The notes: generated from the sequence alone by a model not told the origin. A stretch of DNA of 33,355 nt from Guptibacillus hwajinpoensis (GCA_016841765.1 JAENYN010000049.1:1-33355); one strand, 5' to 3'. Positions 22,391-33,216 are shown, numbered from the stretch's first letter. Numbers and translations: made by a program.

Positions 22391-25300
22391 ATGGAATTTA
22401 TACACCTGCAAGTGAAAAGCGTATACAGTCTCCTTTCGAGCGCCTGTAAACTTGAAGATCTTGTCAAGAAGGCCGCGGAATCCGGTTTTAAAAGCCTGGC
22501 TTTGACTGATGAGAATGTCATGTATGGAGCTGTCCCTTTTTATAAACTTTGCAAGCATTACAGAATAAAGCCGATCATCGGATTGACCTTGTCGGTGAAG
22601 TCGGAACTGCAGACCGATTTAAGCCGGCCACTCGTACTGTTGGCTGAAAACGAGGCGGGATACAGGTCGCTCTTAAAGCTGTCGACCCTTGCCCAGACTA
22701 CGGCAAAGGCCGGTGTAAGCCTTAAAGAGCTTGGCGATGAGGCTGCCGGACTCATAGCGGTCACGCCCGGTTATGCAGGGGAAATTGAACAGCTTCTTTT
22801 GCAAGGGGATAAACAAGCGGCACGAAGCGTGTTGCGTACATATATCGATACCTTTGGACAGAAGAATATATATCTGTCGTTGCAAAAACACGGCAGGACG
22901 GAAGAAGACGATCTCAATTCCGCCCTTTTGGAACTGTGCGAATTGGAAGGGGCCGAACCGGTCGCATCGAATGATGTTAAATTCCTGAATAAAGAAGACG
23001 CGCCAGTCTATCAGTGCCTGCAGGCGATTAAAAACGGCCGGAAACTGGCAGCTGCCGGAGAGCCCGAAAAAGGGGAGAGGGAACATTACTTGAAACCGGC
23101 TGCAGATATGGCCGCGCTATTCAGTGACATTCCTGCTGCTTTGGGTAATACAGCAGATATTGCCAGGCGCTGCAATGTTGAAATCACGTTTAATAGAAGG
23201 GTGCTCCCGAAATACCCTGTACCACAGGAAAGGGCCCCCCATGCATACTTGCGTTATCTCTGTGAAACGGGGGCAAAGGCACGGTATCCGGAAATGACAC
23301 CCGAAATCAGGGAGAGACTTGATTTTGAACTGTCAGTTATCGAGAAGATGTCTTTCAGCGACTATTTCCTTATTGTATGGGACTTCATGAAATATTCCCA
23401 TGAACGCGGAATACTGACAGGACCAGGCCGCGGGTCAGCAGCAGGGTCCATTGTCGCGTATGTCCTCTTTATTACAAATGTGGACCCGATTGAACACGGC
23501 TTGCTCTTTGAGCGCTTCCTCAACCCGGAACGCATATCTATGCCGGATATCGATATTGATTTTCCAGACAACCGGCGAGATGAAATGATCGCCTATGTGC
23601 ATCGCAAGTATGGAAGTGAACACGTCGCACAGATTGTGACGTTCGGCACGCTTGCGGCACGGGCTTCAATCCGGGATGTCGGCCGGGTGCTGGATATCGA
23701 TATTGAAGAAGTGGATGCAATTTCAAAGTTGATTTCAGGCCGCCCGGGGACAACGCTGAAAACCGCTTATAAGGACTCGCCGGAATTGCAAAAGCGCCTT
23801 AAGCAGTCGGAAAAGCTGCAAACGATGTATAAACTTGCGGTGAAAATTGAAGGGATGCCGCGCCACACCTCAACCCACGCCGCCGGTGTCGTCATCAGTG
23901 ACCGGCCGCTTACAGAAGTGACCGGCCTGCAAGAAGGACATGAAGATATCTTATTGACTCAGTATCCGATGGACGTGCTTGAGGAAATCGGCCTTTTGAA
24001 AATGGATTTTCTCGGGCTCAGGAACTTGACGCTGATCGATAATATTTTGCGCCAGATCAAAAGGAGCGGGCAAAGGATCGTCAATCTCGGCAGTATGCCG
24101 CTGGATGACAGCAGAACTTTTGCCATGCTGTCGCGCGGCGATACAACAGGGGTTTTCCAACTGGAATCATCCGGCATGCGAAGTGTGCTGCAAAGGCTGA
24201 AACCGACACACTTTGAAGATATTGTCGTTGTCAACGCACTGTACCGGCCGGGGCCAATGGAAAATATACCGGTATATATCAAGCGCAAGCATGGTACAGA
24301 AGCGATTACGTATCCCCATCCCGACTTGAAACCGATTTTAGAAAAAACATACGGTGTTATCGTTTATCAGGAACAGATTATGCAAATCGCTTCCGTCATG
24401 GCTGGCTTTTCACTGGGTGAAGCGGACTTGCTGCGCAGGGCGGTCAGCAAAAAGAAGCGTGAAATCCTAAATCGGGAACGGGAGCATTTCATACAGGGCT
24501 CAGAGAAGAAAGGGTACGAAAAGGAGACAGCGGGGGCCATCTATGATTTGATCGTCCGGTTCGCTGATTACGGATTCAACCGCAGCCATGCAGTTGCATA
24601 TAGTGTGATTGCCTACCAGCTTGCATACCTGAAGGCGAATTATCCGGTTTATTTTACTGCCGCCCTTCTTTCGAGCGTCGTCAGCAACGAAAATAAAATT
24701 TTCCAATACATCGGCGAGGCCCGGCATAAAGGGATTGACATCCTGCCTCCATCCATTAATAAAAGCGGGATTCCGTTCCTGGTGGAACAACAATCGGTCC
24801 GGTACAGCCTGCTTGCCATCAAATCCGTCGGCGCAGCAGCAGTGCGGGAGATCATGGAAAAACGCAAACAGAAGCCTTTCCAGGATCTATTCGATTTTTG
24901 TGTAAGAGTATCATTGAATAGGAGAGTGATTGAGTCACTTATCCATGCCGGGTGCCTGGATGAGTTTGGCCATGACAGGGCCGTTTTGCTTGCAAGCCTT
25001 GATTCTGCCATGGAATATGCCGAACTGGCAGGTGGCGAAGATGATCAGATTGCCCTTTTTCTATCTGAGGAGATCATTCCCAAGCCTCAGTATGTTGATG
25101 TTCCGGATCAGCCCCAAAACCAGAGGCTTGCTTTTGAAAAGGAAGCGCTCGGTTTTTATTTATCGGAACATCCTGCTGAGCAGTTCAGAAACCGTCTCCT
25201 GGCCAGTGGAGCCCTTACGGTGATGGAACTCTTCCAGAATGGGGAAATGCGCCATGTGAAAACGGGCGGATATGTCACGGGAGCCCGGACCATCAAAACG

Positions 25301-25762
25301 AAAAAAGGGGATCAAATGGCTTTTTTGACACTGGCCGATGAAACAGGCGAGTTGGAAGTGGTTGCCTTTCCGAACGTATATGGGCCGCATGTCTGGATGC
25401 TGAAAAAAGAACAGCTTCTTTACATGGAAGGGAAAACCGAAAAGCGGAACGACCGTTTGCAGTTCATCCTGCAGAAAGTTTCTTTGCTGGAGGAAATGCC
25501 GGAACCCGAAAAGCCGGCAAAAGCTGGCCGAAGAGGGACGCTGTTTTTAAAAGTTGGCAGGGAGGCTGCCGCGGATGGCAGGCTGCACGATGTGAAGAAG
25601 ATCTTAAAAGAGTATCCGGGCCAAACGGAAGTTGTCGTCTATTACGAAGAAGATAAAAAGACGATGAAACTATCAGATGAGTGGGAAGTTGAGCCGTCTG
25701 ATGCATGCCTTGACAGGCTTCGCGAACTTCTTGGTGAAAATAGTGCCGTATTGAGAGAGTAA
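22391..25762 (+). CDS. dnaE: DNA polymerase III alpha subunit DnaE
   Basis: DnaE is the second replicative polymerase of Bacillus. It extends RNA primers on the lagging strand before handing over to PolC. The 1123-residue length is right. Domains in order: PHP (1-270), polymerase core with GPGRGSAAGSIVAY, catalytic PDIDIDFPDNRR, HTSTHAAGVVIS and VNALYRPGPME (about 275-830), helix-hairpin-helix (about 790-880) and an OB fold (KTGGYVTGARTIKTKKGD.., about 955-1040). The PHP start reads HLQVKSVYSLLSSA, where metal-binding His positions are replaced, so this PHP is probably inactive. The ATG at 22391 follows AAAGGTG. It is read divergently from ytrH. Confidence 0.96.
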   Translation: MEFIHLQVKSVYSLLSSACKLEDLVKKAAESGFKSLALTDENVMYGAVPFYKLCKHYRIKPIIGLTLSVKSELQTDLSRPLVLLAENEAGYRSLLKLSTLAQTTAKAGVSLKELGDEAAGLIAVTPGYAGEIEQLLLQGDKQAARSVLRTYIDTFGQKNIYLSLQKHGRTEEDDLNSALLELCELEGAEPVASNDVKFLNKEDAPVYQCLQAIKNGRKLAAAGEPEKGEREHYLKPAADMAALFSDIPAALGNTADIARRCNVEITFNRRVLPKYPVPQERAPHAYLRYLCETGAKARYPEMTPEIRERLDFELSVIEKMSFSDYFLIVWDFMKYSHERGILTGPGRGSAAGSIVAYVLFITNVDPIEHGLLFERFLNPERISMPDIDIDFPDNRRDEMIAYVHRKYGSEHVAQIVTFGTLAARASIRDVGRVLDIDIEEVDAISKLISGRPGTTLKTAYKDSPELQKRLKQSEKLQTMYKLAVKIEGMPRHTSTHAAGVVISDRPLTEVTGLQEGHEDILLTQYPMDVLEEIGLLKMDFLGLRNLTLIDNILRQIKRSGQRIVNLGSMPLDDSRTFAMLSRGDTTGVFQLESSGMRSVLQRLKPTHFEDIVVVNALYRPGPMENIPVYIKRKHGTEAITYPHPDLKPILEKTYGVIVYQEQIMQIASVMAGFSLGEADLLRRAVSKKKREILNREREHFIQGSEKKGYEKETAGAIYDLIVRFADYGFNRSHAVAYSVIAYQLAYLKANYPVYFTAALLSSVVSNENKIFQYIGEARHKGIDILPPSINKSGIPFLVEQQSVRYSLLAIKSVGAAAVREIMEKRKQKPFQDLFDFCVRVSLNRRVIESLIHAGCLDEFGHDRAVLLASLDSAMEYAELAGGEDDQIALFLSEEIIPKPQYVDVPDQPQNQRLAFEKEALGFYLSEHPAEQFRNRLLASGALTVMELFQNGEMRHVKTGGYVTGARTIKTKKGDQMAFLTLADETGELEVVAFPNVYGPHVWMLKKEQLLYMEGKTEKRNDRLQFILQKVSLLEEMPEPEKPAKAGRRGTLFLKVGREAAADGRLHDVKKILKEYPGQTEVVVYYEEDKKTMKLSDEWEVEPSDACLDRLRELLGENSAVLRE

Positions 25763-25769
25763 ATTATTC

Positions 25770-25797
25770 TTTACAGGCTTTGCAGTTTTGTTATAAT
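25770..25797 (+). promoter_or_regulatory. Promoter of the malic enzyme gene
   Basis: TTTACA (25770-25775), a 16-base spacer and TATAAT (25792-25797). Transcription would begin near 25804. A small hairpin with T6 follows at once in the leader. Confidence 0.65.
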
Positions 25798-25810
25798 AGG
25801 ATTGCCCGGA

Positions 25811-25831
25811 GGTGGTCTGACCACTTTTTTC
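25811..25831 (+). terminator. Short hairpin with T run in the malic enzyme leader
   Basis: GGTGGT / ACCACT with a CTG loop is followed by TTTTT. It lies downstream of the promoter at 25770-25797 and before the ribosome site AAGGAGAG. It may stop dnaE read-through, or act as a weak attenuator of the malic enzyme transcript. The stem is short, so confidence is limited. Confidence 0.4.
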
Positions 25832-25858
25832 GGCAGACTAAAGGAGAGTGACGATAAA

Positions 25859-27097
25859 GTGAGCGTATCAAGAGAAGAAGCCTTACATATTCATAGAGTT
25901 AATAAGGGGAAACTTAGTTCACAGCCTAAAGTGCCGGTGCGTAATGCAAGGGACTTAAGCCTTGCATATTCTCCGGGAGTTGCTGAACCGTGCAAAGAAA
26001 TCTATGATGATAAAAGCAAAGTATATGAATATACGATGAAAGGCAATACAGTCGCGGTCATTTCCAACGGAACGGCTGTACTGGGCCTTGGCAACATCGG
26101 CGCTGAAGCATCACTGCCGGTGATGGAAGGAAAAGCCGTATTATTTAAAAGTTTTGCCGGCGTTGATTCGTTTCCGGTATGCCTGGATTCAAATGATGTG
26201 GATGAAATCGTCAATATTGTAAAGTGCCTTGAACCGACTTTCGGCGGCATCAACCTGGAAGATATCGCTGCACCGAAATGTTTTCAAATTGAGGAACAGC
26301 TGAAAAAGGAAATGAATATACCTGTTTTCCATGATGATCAGCACGGCACTGCCATCGTGACAGTTGCCGGCCTTGTCAATGCCCTGAAATTGAGCGGCAA
26401 GTCGATGTCGGAAATCAAAGTCATTGCCAACGGTGCAGGTGCCGCAGGCATTGCCATCATCAAACTATTATACCGATTTGGTGTAAGGGACATCATCATG
26501 TGCGACACAAAAGGCGCAATCTATGAAGGGCGTCCTTTCGGAATGAACGAAGTGAAAGAAGAAGTTGCGAAGTTCACGAATAAAGATAAAGCGGAGGGTC
26601 CGCTGCAGGATGTCATCAAAGGTGCCGATGTGTTCATCGGTGTATCGGTTGAGGGCGCACTGACAAAAGAGATGGTCCGTACGATGAATGACAACCCGGT
26701 CATTTTTGCGATGGCTAACCCTGTACCTGAAATCATGCCGGAAGATGCCAGGGAAGCTGGAGCGAGTGTGATAGGAACCGGCCGTTCGGATTTCCCGAAC
26801 CAGGTCAATAATGTACTTGCATTTCCGGGGATTTTCCGCGGCGCGCTTGATGCCAGAGCAACGCATATCAATGAAGAAATGAAAGTGGCTGCAGTCAATG
26901 CTATTGCCGGACTGGTTACTGCAAGCGAGTTGTCACCTGATTATGTCATCCCTGCCCCATTTGACCCCCGTGTCGCGCCTGCCGTTGCTGCAGCGGTTGC
27001 AAAAGCCGCTATGGAAACTGGGGTTGCGCGGATAGAGGTCGATCCGGAGGAAATTGCTGAAAAGACCCGCCGTCTGGCGATGATTGAGGAAGAGTAA
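25859..27097 (+). CDS. ytsJ: NAD(P)-dependent malic enzyme (YtsJ-like)
   Basis: The enzyme converts malate to pyruvate and CO2 with NAD(P) reduction. In B. subtilis YtsJ is the main, NADP-preferring malic enzyme during growth on malate. The 412-residue product has the short bacterial form. Motifs: SLAYSPGVAEPCKEI at the start of the catalytic domain, GTAVLGLGNIGAEASLPVMEGKA with the Lys, NLEDIAAPKCF, HDDQHGTAIV and the nucleotide-binding ANGAGAAGIA. The GTG at 25859 gives a length matching the family, with AAGGAGA about 12 bases upstream, a slightly long spacing. The frame is open back to 25802 but starts inside the promoter/leader. It is followed by a GntR regulator after 41 bases. Confidence 0.94.
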   Translation: MSVSREEALHIHRVNKGKLSSQPKVPVRNARDLSLAYSPGVAEPCKEIYDDKSKVYEYTMKGNTVAVISNGTAVLGLGNIGAEASLPVMEGKAVLFKSFAGVDSFPVCLDSNDVDEIVNIVKCLEPTFGGINLEDIAAPKCFQIEEQLKKEMNIPVFHDDQHGTAIVTVAGLVNALKLSGKSMSEIKVIANGAGAAGIAIIKLLYRFGVRDIIMCDTKGAIYEGRPFGMNEVKEEVAKFTNKDKAEGPLQDVIKGADVFIGVSVEGALTKEMVRTMNDNPVIFAMANPVPEIMPEDAREAGASVIGTGRSDFPNQVNNVLAFPGIFRGALDARATHINEEMKVAAVNAIAGLVTASELSPDYVIPAPFDPRVAPAVAAAVAKAAMETGVARIEVDPEEIAEKTRRLAMIEEE

Positions 27098-27138
27098 GCA
27101 GCTGACCGGCTAAATTGAGTGTAAAGCGGAGTGATCGT

Positions 27139-27762
27139 GTGACCGTCCGAGAAAATAAAGTGTACCTTGAAATATTGAAGAAAATCAGGTCGATCATCGA
27201 GGAGGATCACCTTATTCCGGGGGACAGGCTTCCTTCTGAACGTGAATTATCCGAGCGCCTTCAAGCAGGGCGCTCTTCCGTTAGGGAAGCGCTTAGAGCC
27301 CTTGAATTGCTGGGCTTGATTGAAACAAGGCGCGGGGAAGGGACATTCATCAGGGACAGTGGTGAAAACCAGCTGGTCGAATTGCTTGGCACATTTATCC
27401 TGCAAAGCGAACCGATAAAACGTGATTTGTCTGAGACAAGAAGGCTGCTGGAATTTGCTGCTGTCCATAAGATATGCGGTTCTGAACATGAGGAGTTGCC
27501 GGAGGAAATGAAGGCAATACTTGATGACACAGCCGATAAGCTTTTGCCGGAGGATGAGAATCGTTTTCACTGTTTACTTATTGATGCAGCGGATAACCGC
27601 TTATTAAAAAGAATATTCAGGACGATAATGGAATATACAAGTACTTATACTTCCAATGAATATAGCGGGGACCCGCAGGCATACCATGAATTCCTGGAAG
27701 CACTCCAAAAACGGGACGAACCTTCAGCATTCCATGTACTCAAGAACAAGATCCATCCTTGA
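27139..27762 (+). CDS. GntR-family transcriptional regulator with FCD domain
   Basis: The product has 207 residues. A GntR winged helix fills about residues 5-70 (YLEILKKIRSIIEEDHL, PSERELSERLQAGRSSVREALRALELLGLIETRRGEGTFI). An FCD-type helical ligand domain follows (about 80-205). At roughly 130 residues this C-terminal domain is on the short side for FCD, and the usual His metal ligands are not obvious apart from FHCLLIDAADNRLL. The GTG at 27139 has CGGAGTG 5 bases upstream. A TTG at 27115 has no such support. It lies 41 bases after malic enzyme and just before the accDA promoter with a dyad. Regulation of one or both neighbours is an inference. Confidence 0.85.
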   Translation: MTVRENKVYLEILKKIRSIIEEDHLIPGDRLPSERELSERLQAGRSSVREALRALELLGLIETRRGEGTFIRDSGENQLVELLGTFILQSEPIKRDLSETRRLLEFAAVHKICGSEHEELPEEMKAILDDTADKLLPEDENRFHCLLIDAADNRLLKRIFRTIMEYTSTYTSNEYSGDPQAYHEFLEALQKRDEPSAFHVLKNKIHP

Positions 27763-27781
27763 TCCGCCGAAACAGCATAAA

Positions 27782-27809
27782 ATGTCGAAAATGAAGCGAC
27801 ATGCTTTTA
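27782..27809 (+). terminator. Weak terminator candidate after the GntR gene
   Basis: ATGTCG / CGACAT form a 6-bp stem with a 9-base loop, followed by GCTTTTA. The T run is short. Confidence 0.35.
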
Positions 27810-27847
27810 CACTATAGCCGGAAGGTTTACAATACAGTAAATGTAAA
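27806..27847 (+). promoter_or_regulatory. Candidate accDA promoter with overlapping dyad operator
   Basis: TTTACA (27806-27811), a 16-base spacer and TACAAT (27828-27833) look like a sigma-A-type promoter. Overlapping the -10 is an inverted repeat TTTACA (27826-27831) / TGTAAA (27842-27847) with a 10-base gap. A repressor binding there would block the promoter. The nearest regulator gene is the GntR/FCD gene just upstream. Confidence 0.5.
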
Positions 27848-27949
27848 GCTTGTTTGATGGAGGGCTGAGTTGGAGAATATTGCACCATTTGCATGGTGTC
27901 GATGTCCGCACTTAACATAGCCTAATGGATAGAAAGGGAGGGGCCGCAT

Positions 27950-28810
27950 TTGCTTAGAGATTTATTCACCAAGAAAAAACGTTATGCATTAGTACCGTCA
28001 GAAAAAGGAAAGCAGGATGTACCTGCCGGCTTGATGACGAAGTGCCCGAGCTGCAAAAAAATTATGTATACCAAAGAACTTTACAAAAATTTGAAAGTAT
28101 GCGATTCGTGCGGTTATCACTTCCCGATGACAGCACCCGAGCGGATTGAAAGCCTCTTTGATGAGAACAGTTTCAAGGAATATGACAGCACAATCACTTC
28201 CGCAAATCCGCTTGATTTTCCTGAATATGAAGAGAAACTGGAAAAGGACCGCCAAAAAACAGGTATGAATGAAGCTGTCATAACCGGAGAAGGAACAATA
28301 GCTGGATTCCGGGCCGCCGCCGCGGTAATGGATTCTTCTTTTAGGATGGGAAGCATGGGATCAGCGGTGGGAGAGAAAATAGCCAGGGCAATCGAAAAAG
28401 CTGATGAACAGAATATCCCGTTCATTATTTTTACAGCTTCAGGAGGCGCCAGAATGCAGGAAGGTGTGTTAAGCCTCATGCAGATGGCTAAAACGAGCGC
28501 TGCTTTAAAACGGTTGAGCAGCCATGGCGGATTGATCATCAGTGTAATGACCCATCCGACAACAGGAGGCGTATCAGCAAGTTTCGCATCCCTCGGCGAC
28601 TACAATTTTGCCGAACCGGGTGCCCTGATCGGCTTTGCCGGCCGCAGGATCATCGAACAGACTATCCGTGAAGAATTGCCGGAAGATTTCCAGACGGCAG
28701 AGTTCCTTTTGAAGCATGGGCAGCTTGATAAAGTGATCAACCGCAGCGATATGAAAGAAACCCTGGCTGCTGTCCTGGATATCCACCAGGCGGAGGTGAC
28801 ATTGCCATGA
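27950..28810 (+). CDS. accD: Acetyl-CoA carboxylase carboxyltransferase subunit beta
   Basis: AccD, with AccA, forms the carboxyltransferase that moves CO2 from biotin on AccB to acetyl-CoA, making malonyl-CoA for fatty acid synthesis. The 286-residue protein carries the zinc ribbon of the beta subunit, [21 protein letters not shown], near residues 28-50. The crotonase-fold carboxyltransferase domain includes [16 protein letters not shown] and [12 protein letters not shown], plus [12 protein letters not shown]. The TTG start at 27950 has GGGAGGGG upstream and gives the usual N-terminus [12 protein letters not shown]. The stop overlaps the accA start by 4 bases, ensuring equal synthesis of the two subunits. 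Confidence 0.96.
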   Translation: MLRDLFTKKKRYALVPSEKGKQDVPAGLMTKCPSCKKIMYTKELYKNLKVCDSCGYHFPMTAPERIESLFDENSFKEYDSTITSANPLDFPEYEEKLEKDRQKTGMNEAVITGEGTIAGFRAAAAVMDSSFRMGSMGSAVGEKIARAIEKADEQNIPFIIFTASGGARMQEGVLSLMQMAKTSAALKRLSSHGGLIISVMTHPTTGGVSASFASLGDYNFAEPGALIGFAGRRIIEQTIREELPEDFQTAEFLLKHGQLDKVINRSDMKETLAAVLDIHQAEVTLP

Positions 28811-29784
28811 CAAATGAACTGGAATTCGAACAGCCAATATCTGAATTAAGAAAAAAGATCAAAGAGCTTCGTGAGTTTACAGCTGACCGTGATATCGACT
28901 TATCAGATGAAATTGAAAAGCTTGAAACAAGGCTGGCCAGGCTGGAAAATGACATCTATGGAAATATGAAGCCGTGGGACAGAGTCCAGCTTGCCCGCCA
29001 TCCGCAGCGGCCGACAACGCTGGAGTATATTGATAAACTTTTCACGGATTTTATTGAGTTACACGGCGACCGCTCATACGCGGATGATGAAGCGATTGTC
29101 GGGGGAATCGGCAAATTCGGGGGTATCCCGGTTACTGTAATCGGGCATCAGCGCGGGAAAGACACCAAAGAAAACATTCGCCGCAATTTTGGGATGCCGC
29201 ATCCTGAAGGCTATCGGAAAGCACTGCGGCTTATGAAGCAGGCTGAAAAGTTTAATAGGCCGGTGATCACCTTTATAGACACAAAAGGAGCTTATCCCGG
29301 CAAAGCGGCAGAAGAGCGCGGGCAAAGCGAGGCCATTGCCCGGAACCTGTTCGAAATGGCAGGGCTTGCCGTGCCGATCATCTGCATTGTCATCGGTGAA
29401 GGCGGAAGCGGCGGTGCTTTAGGGCTGGGTGTAGGAGACAGGATTTACATGCTTGAGAACTCCACTTATTCCGTCATCTCACCTGAAGGCGCTGCAGCAT
29501 TGCTATGGAAAGATGCCGGACAGGCAAAAAGGGCGGCTGAAACCATGAGAATCACGGCGCCGGACCTCGAAGAGCTGGGTGTCATTGATGGCATCATTCC
29601 TGAAGTGAAAGGCGGAGCACAAAGAGATATAGAACAACAGGCGGAAAACATGAGGAGTGTTATAGAACAGGCTTTGAATGCTTTGACAAAAATGGATAAA
29701 GATTCCCTTTTGGAAGAACGCTACAATAAATACAAAACTATCGGACAATTTGAGTTTGTAACCGATACCATTGGGGTAGAATAA
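28807..29784 (+). CDS. accA: Acetyl-CoA carboxylase carboxyltransferase subunit alpha
   Basis: AccA is the partner of AccD in the carboxyltransferase heterotetramer. The 325-residue product has an N-terminal helical part (about 1-60, [28 protein letters not shown]). The alpha-type carboxyltransferase domain follows, with [52 protein letters not shown] and [16 protein letters not shown]. The ATG overlaps the accD stop as ATGA. A terminator at 29788-29825 follows. The order accD-accA followed by pfkA-pyk is the arrangement I recall for Bacillus, and no anomaly is seen. Confidence 0.96.
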   Translation: MTNELEFEQPISELRKKIKELREFTADRDIDLSDEIEKLETRLARLENDIYGNMKPWDRVQLARHPQRPTTLEYIDKLFTDFIELHGDRSYADDEAIVGGIGKFGGIPVTVIGHQRGKDTKENIRRNFGMPHPEGYRKALRLMKQAEKFNRPVITFIDTKGAYPGKAAEERGQSEAIARNLFEMAGLAVPIICIVIGEGGSGGALGLGVGDRIYMLENSTYSVISPEGAAALLWKDAGQAKRAAETMRITAPDLEELGVIDGIIPEVKGGAQRDIEQQAENMRSVIEQALNALTKMDKDSLLEERYNKYKTIGQFEFVTDTIGVE

Positions 29785-29787
29785 GGG

Positions 29788-29825
29788 AACGTGTCCCTCC
29801 AGCACAAGCGGGGACACGTTTTTCC
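29788..29825 (+). terminator. Terminator after accA
   Basis: AACGTGTCCC / GGGACACGTT form a perfect 10-bp stem with a 13-base loop, followed by TTTCCGCTTTTTTTG. Confidence 0.85.
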
Positions 29826-29845
29826 GCTTTTTTTGTCATGGTTTG

Positions 29846-30871
<1,026 letters not shown>

Positions 30872-30926
30872 CACATGAACGATGGGACCGATTTTATGGA
30901 AAAATAGCCAGTAGGAGGAAGACGTA

Positions 30927-32681
30927 ATGCGCAAAACAAAAATTGTATGTACAATCGGGCCGGCCAGTGAGAGTATCGAAAAGCTCACTCAGCTGATGGA
31001 AGCCGGCATGAATGTTTGCCGCCTTAACTTTTCCCACGGAGATCATGAGGAACACGCGGCACGGATCAAAAACATCCGGGAAGCGGCAGCAAAGCTTGAC
31101 AAAACAGTCGCCATTCTCCTTGACACAAAAGGACCTGAAATCAGGACACATAACTTTGTGAACGGATCAGCAGAATTGGTTGAAGGCAGCGAAGTGACCA
31201 TTTCCATGGAAGAAGTGGAAGGTACAGCTGAAAAATTTTCGGTCACGTACAAAGGGCTTGCTGAAGATGTGCATCCCGGCTCGAAAATCCTGCTTGACGA
31301 TGGGCTCATCGGGCTTGAAGTCCTCCAGGTCGAAAAAGGCGAAATCCGGGCGCGGGTAATGAACAATGGCACAATAAAAAATAAAAAAGGTGTCAACGTA
31401 CCTGGAGTCAGTGTGAATCTCCCGGGAATCACTGAAAAAGATGCAAACGATATTCTCTTCGGGATTGAACAGGGAGTCGATTTCATTGCCGCCTCATTTG
31501 TCCGCAGGGCGTCTGACGTCCTTGAAATCCGAGAGTTGCTTGAAGAGAACAATGCTACGCATATCCAGATCATCCCGAAAATTGAAAACCAGGAAGGTGT
31601 CGATAACATCGCGGAAATCCTGGAAGTTTCCGATGGCTTAATGGTTGCCAGAGGTGACCTGGGCGTTGAAATTCCGGCCGAAGTTGTCCCGCTTGTCCAA
31701 AAGGACCTCATCAAGAGGTGCAATGCCCTTGGCAAACCGGTGATCACAGCAACACAAATGCTTGATTCGATGCAGCGCAATCCGCGTCCGACCCGTGCGG
31801 AAGCCAGTGACGTCGCGAATGCGATTTTTGATGGGACGGATGCCATCATGCTTTCCGGCGAAACAGCTGCGGGGGAGTATCCGGTTGAGTCCGTCCAGAC
31901 GATGCATAATATCGCTTCCCGGACCGAGACGGCCCTCCAGCATAAGAAACTGCTCAGAAGCACAAGTGAGCAAACGGGCAACACGATGACCGAAGCCATC
32001 AGCCAGTCCGTGGCCCACACAGCTTTGAATCTGGACGCAAAAGCGATTGTCGCTCCGACTGAAAGCGGCTTTACGGCACGCATGATTTCCAAGTACCGCC
32101 CGAAAGCGCCGATCATAGCGGTTACGTCTAATGATTTTGTCGCCAGGCGGCTTTCACTCGTATGGGGCGTGACGGCACAGCTCAGCAAACCTGCCGCCCA
32201 TACTGATGAAATGCTGGAAATTGCCGTTCAGGAGGCACTTGCAAGCACCCTTGTGAAGCAGGGCGATCTGGTTGTCATCACTGCTGGTGTGCCAGTAGGT
32301 GAATCAGGCACGACTAATATGATGAAAATCCATGTTGTCGGCGATGTGCTGGCAAAAGGACAGGGAATCGGCCAGAAGACAGCATTCGGCAAAGCCGTTG
32401 TTGCAGCAAGTGCTGAAGATGCACTTGCAAAAATGACCGACGGGGACATTCTTGTGACCACTTCCACTGACCGCGACATGATGCCTGCAATCGAAAAGGC
32501 GGCAGCCATCATTGCGGAAGAAGGTGGACTGACAAGCCATGCAGCAGTTGTCGGGGTGAGCCTGGGAATCCCTGTCGTAGTCGGTGTGCAAAATGCCGTT
32601 TCACTTGTGAATGACGGTGATGAAGTGACGGTCGACAGTTCACGCGGATTTATTTACAGCGGACACGCGAGTGTTTTATAA
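30927..32681 (+). CDS. pyk: Pyruvate kinase with C-terminal extra domain
   Basis: Pyk converts phosphoenolpyruvate and ADP to pyruvate and ATP, the last step of glycolysis. The 584-residue product is the long Bacillus/Geobacillus form. Residues 1-472 are the catalytic, lid and allosteric domains ([25 protein letters not shown], the Lys signature [13 protein letters not shown], the late GDLVVITAG). A further domain of about 110 residues ([17 protein letters not shown].. to the end) resembles the phosphohistidine domain of PEP-using enzymes, with [19 protein letters not shown]. The start has GTAGGAGG upstream. It follows pfkA with no terminator between, and a strong terminator at 32695-32727 follows. 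Confidence 0.96.
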   Translation: MRKTKIVCTIGPASESIEKLTQLMEAGMNVCRLNFSHGDHEEHAARIKNIREAAAKLDKTVAILLDTKGPEIRTHNFVNGSAELVEGSEVTISMEEVEGTAEKFSVTYKGLAEDVHPGSKILLDDGLIGLEVLQVEKGEIRARVMNNGTIKNKKGVNVPGVSVNLPGITEKDANDILFGIEQGVDFIAASFVRRASDVLEIRELLEENNATHIQIIPKIENQEGVDNIAEILEVSDGLMVARGDLGVEIPAEVVPLVQKDLIKRCNALGKPVITATQMLDSMQRNPRPTRAEASDVANAIFDGTDAIMLSGETAAGEYPVESVQTMHNIASRTETALQHKKLLRSTSEQTGNTMTEAISQSVAHTALNLDAKAIVAPTESGFTARMISKYRPKAPIIAVTSNDFVARRLSLVWGVTAQLSKPAAHTDEMLEIAVQEALASTLVKQGDLVVITAGVPVGESGTTNMMKIHVVGDVLAKGQGIGQKTAFGKAVVAASAEDALAKMTDGDILVTTSTDRDMMPAIEKAAAIIAEEGGLTSHAAVVGVSLGIPVVVGVQNAVSLVNDGDEVTVDSSRGFIYSGHASVL

Positions 32682-32694
32682 TTGCATTAACCCG

Positions 32695-32727
32695 AAAGAG
32701 AGAAGGGCCGGCCCTTCTCTCTTTTTT
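32695..32727 (+). terminator. Strong terminator after pyk
   Basis: AAAGAGAGAAGGGCC / GGCCCTTCTCTCTTT is a perfect palindrome, with a T run of six at its end. It ends the pfkA-pyk unit. Confidence 0.9.
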
Positions 32728-32820
32728 AGGATCAGGGGGCCGTCTTTGAATCAGGAAAGACGGATTAAACAGTTAAACGATTCCTTCGGCAATATGCCGC
32801 GGGAAATTGAGGAGAGAAAC

Positions 32821-33216
32821 ATGTTTAAATATTTACTCGCTTTTATCATAATCGTGCCCGCTCTTGAAATTTGGCTTCTTGTTCTTGCAGGCAATGCAAT
32901 CGGTCCAATTCCAACAGTCCTTTTAATCATCTTGACCGGCTTTCTCGGTGCGTGGCTTGCAAGACGCCAGGGTCTAGAAACCCTACGGAAAGCCCAGCAG
33001 GAAATGCAGTCATATCAGCTGCCCGGAGATCGGATCCTGGATGGCATTTTGATCCTTATCGGAGGCGTTGTCCTTTTGACGCCCGGTTTTATTACAGATG
33101 CCATCGGCTTTTTCCTGCTTTTTCCGCAAAGCAGGTCGCTTGTAAAGCCGTTTCTTATCAGATGGCTGCGTAACATGATGGACAAAGGGAATTTCACTTT
33201 TTACCGGAGATGGTAG
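32821..33216 (+). CDS. fxsA: FxsA family membrane protein
   Basis: This 131-residue integral membrane protein belongs to the FxsA family. The E. coli member relieves F-plasmid exclusion of phage T7 when overproduced; its normal function is unclear. Hydrophobic segments lie near residues 4-24 (YLLAFIIIVPALEIWLLVL), 28-46 (PIPTVLLIILTGFLGAWLA) and 75-100 (ILIGGVVLLTPGFITDAIGFFLLFP). The ARRQGLETLRKAQQEMQ linker and the basic tail are typical. The ATG at 32821 has GAGGAGA upstream. The frame is open back to 32671, but that part overlaps the pyk end and its terminator. The neighbourhood pyk-fxsA is the conserved one. Confidence 0.92.
   Translation: MFKYLLAFIIIVPALEIWLLVLAGNAIGPIPTVLLIILTGFLGAWLARRQGLETLRKAQQEMQSYQLPGDRILDGILILIGGVVLLTPGFITDAIGFFLLFPQSRSLVKPFLIRWLRNMMDKGNFTFYRRW

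Noticed and set aside
22262-22558. N-terminal extension of YtrH
   Set aside because: It would overlap the divergent dnaE start and its promoter. The GTG at 22261 has the ribosome site and gives the family length.
27763-27949. FapR operator before accD
   Set aside because: No match to the FapR 17-bp dyad as I know it; the dyad present has different arms.
31043-32188. A 381-codon open frame antisense to pyk
   Set aside because: It lies wholly within the coding region of a well-supported pyruvate kinase. It has no ribosome site, and its composition is what codon bias of the sense gene produces on the other strand.
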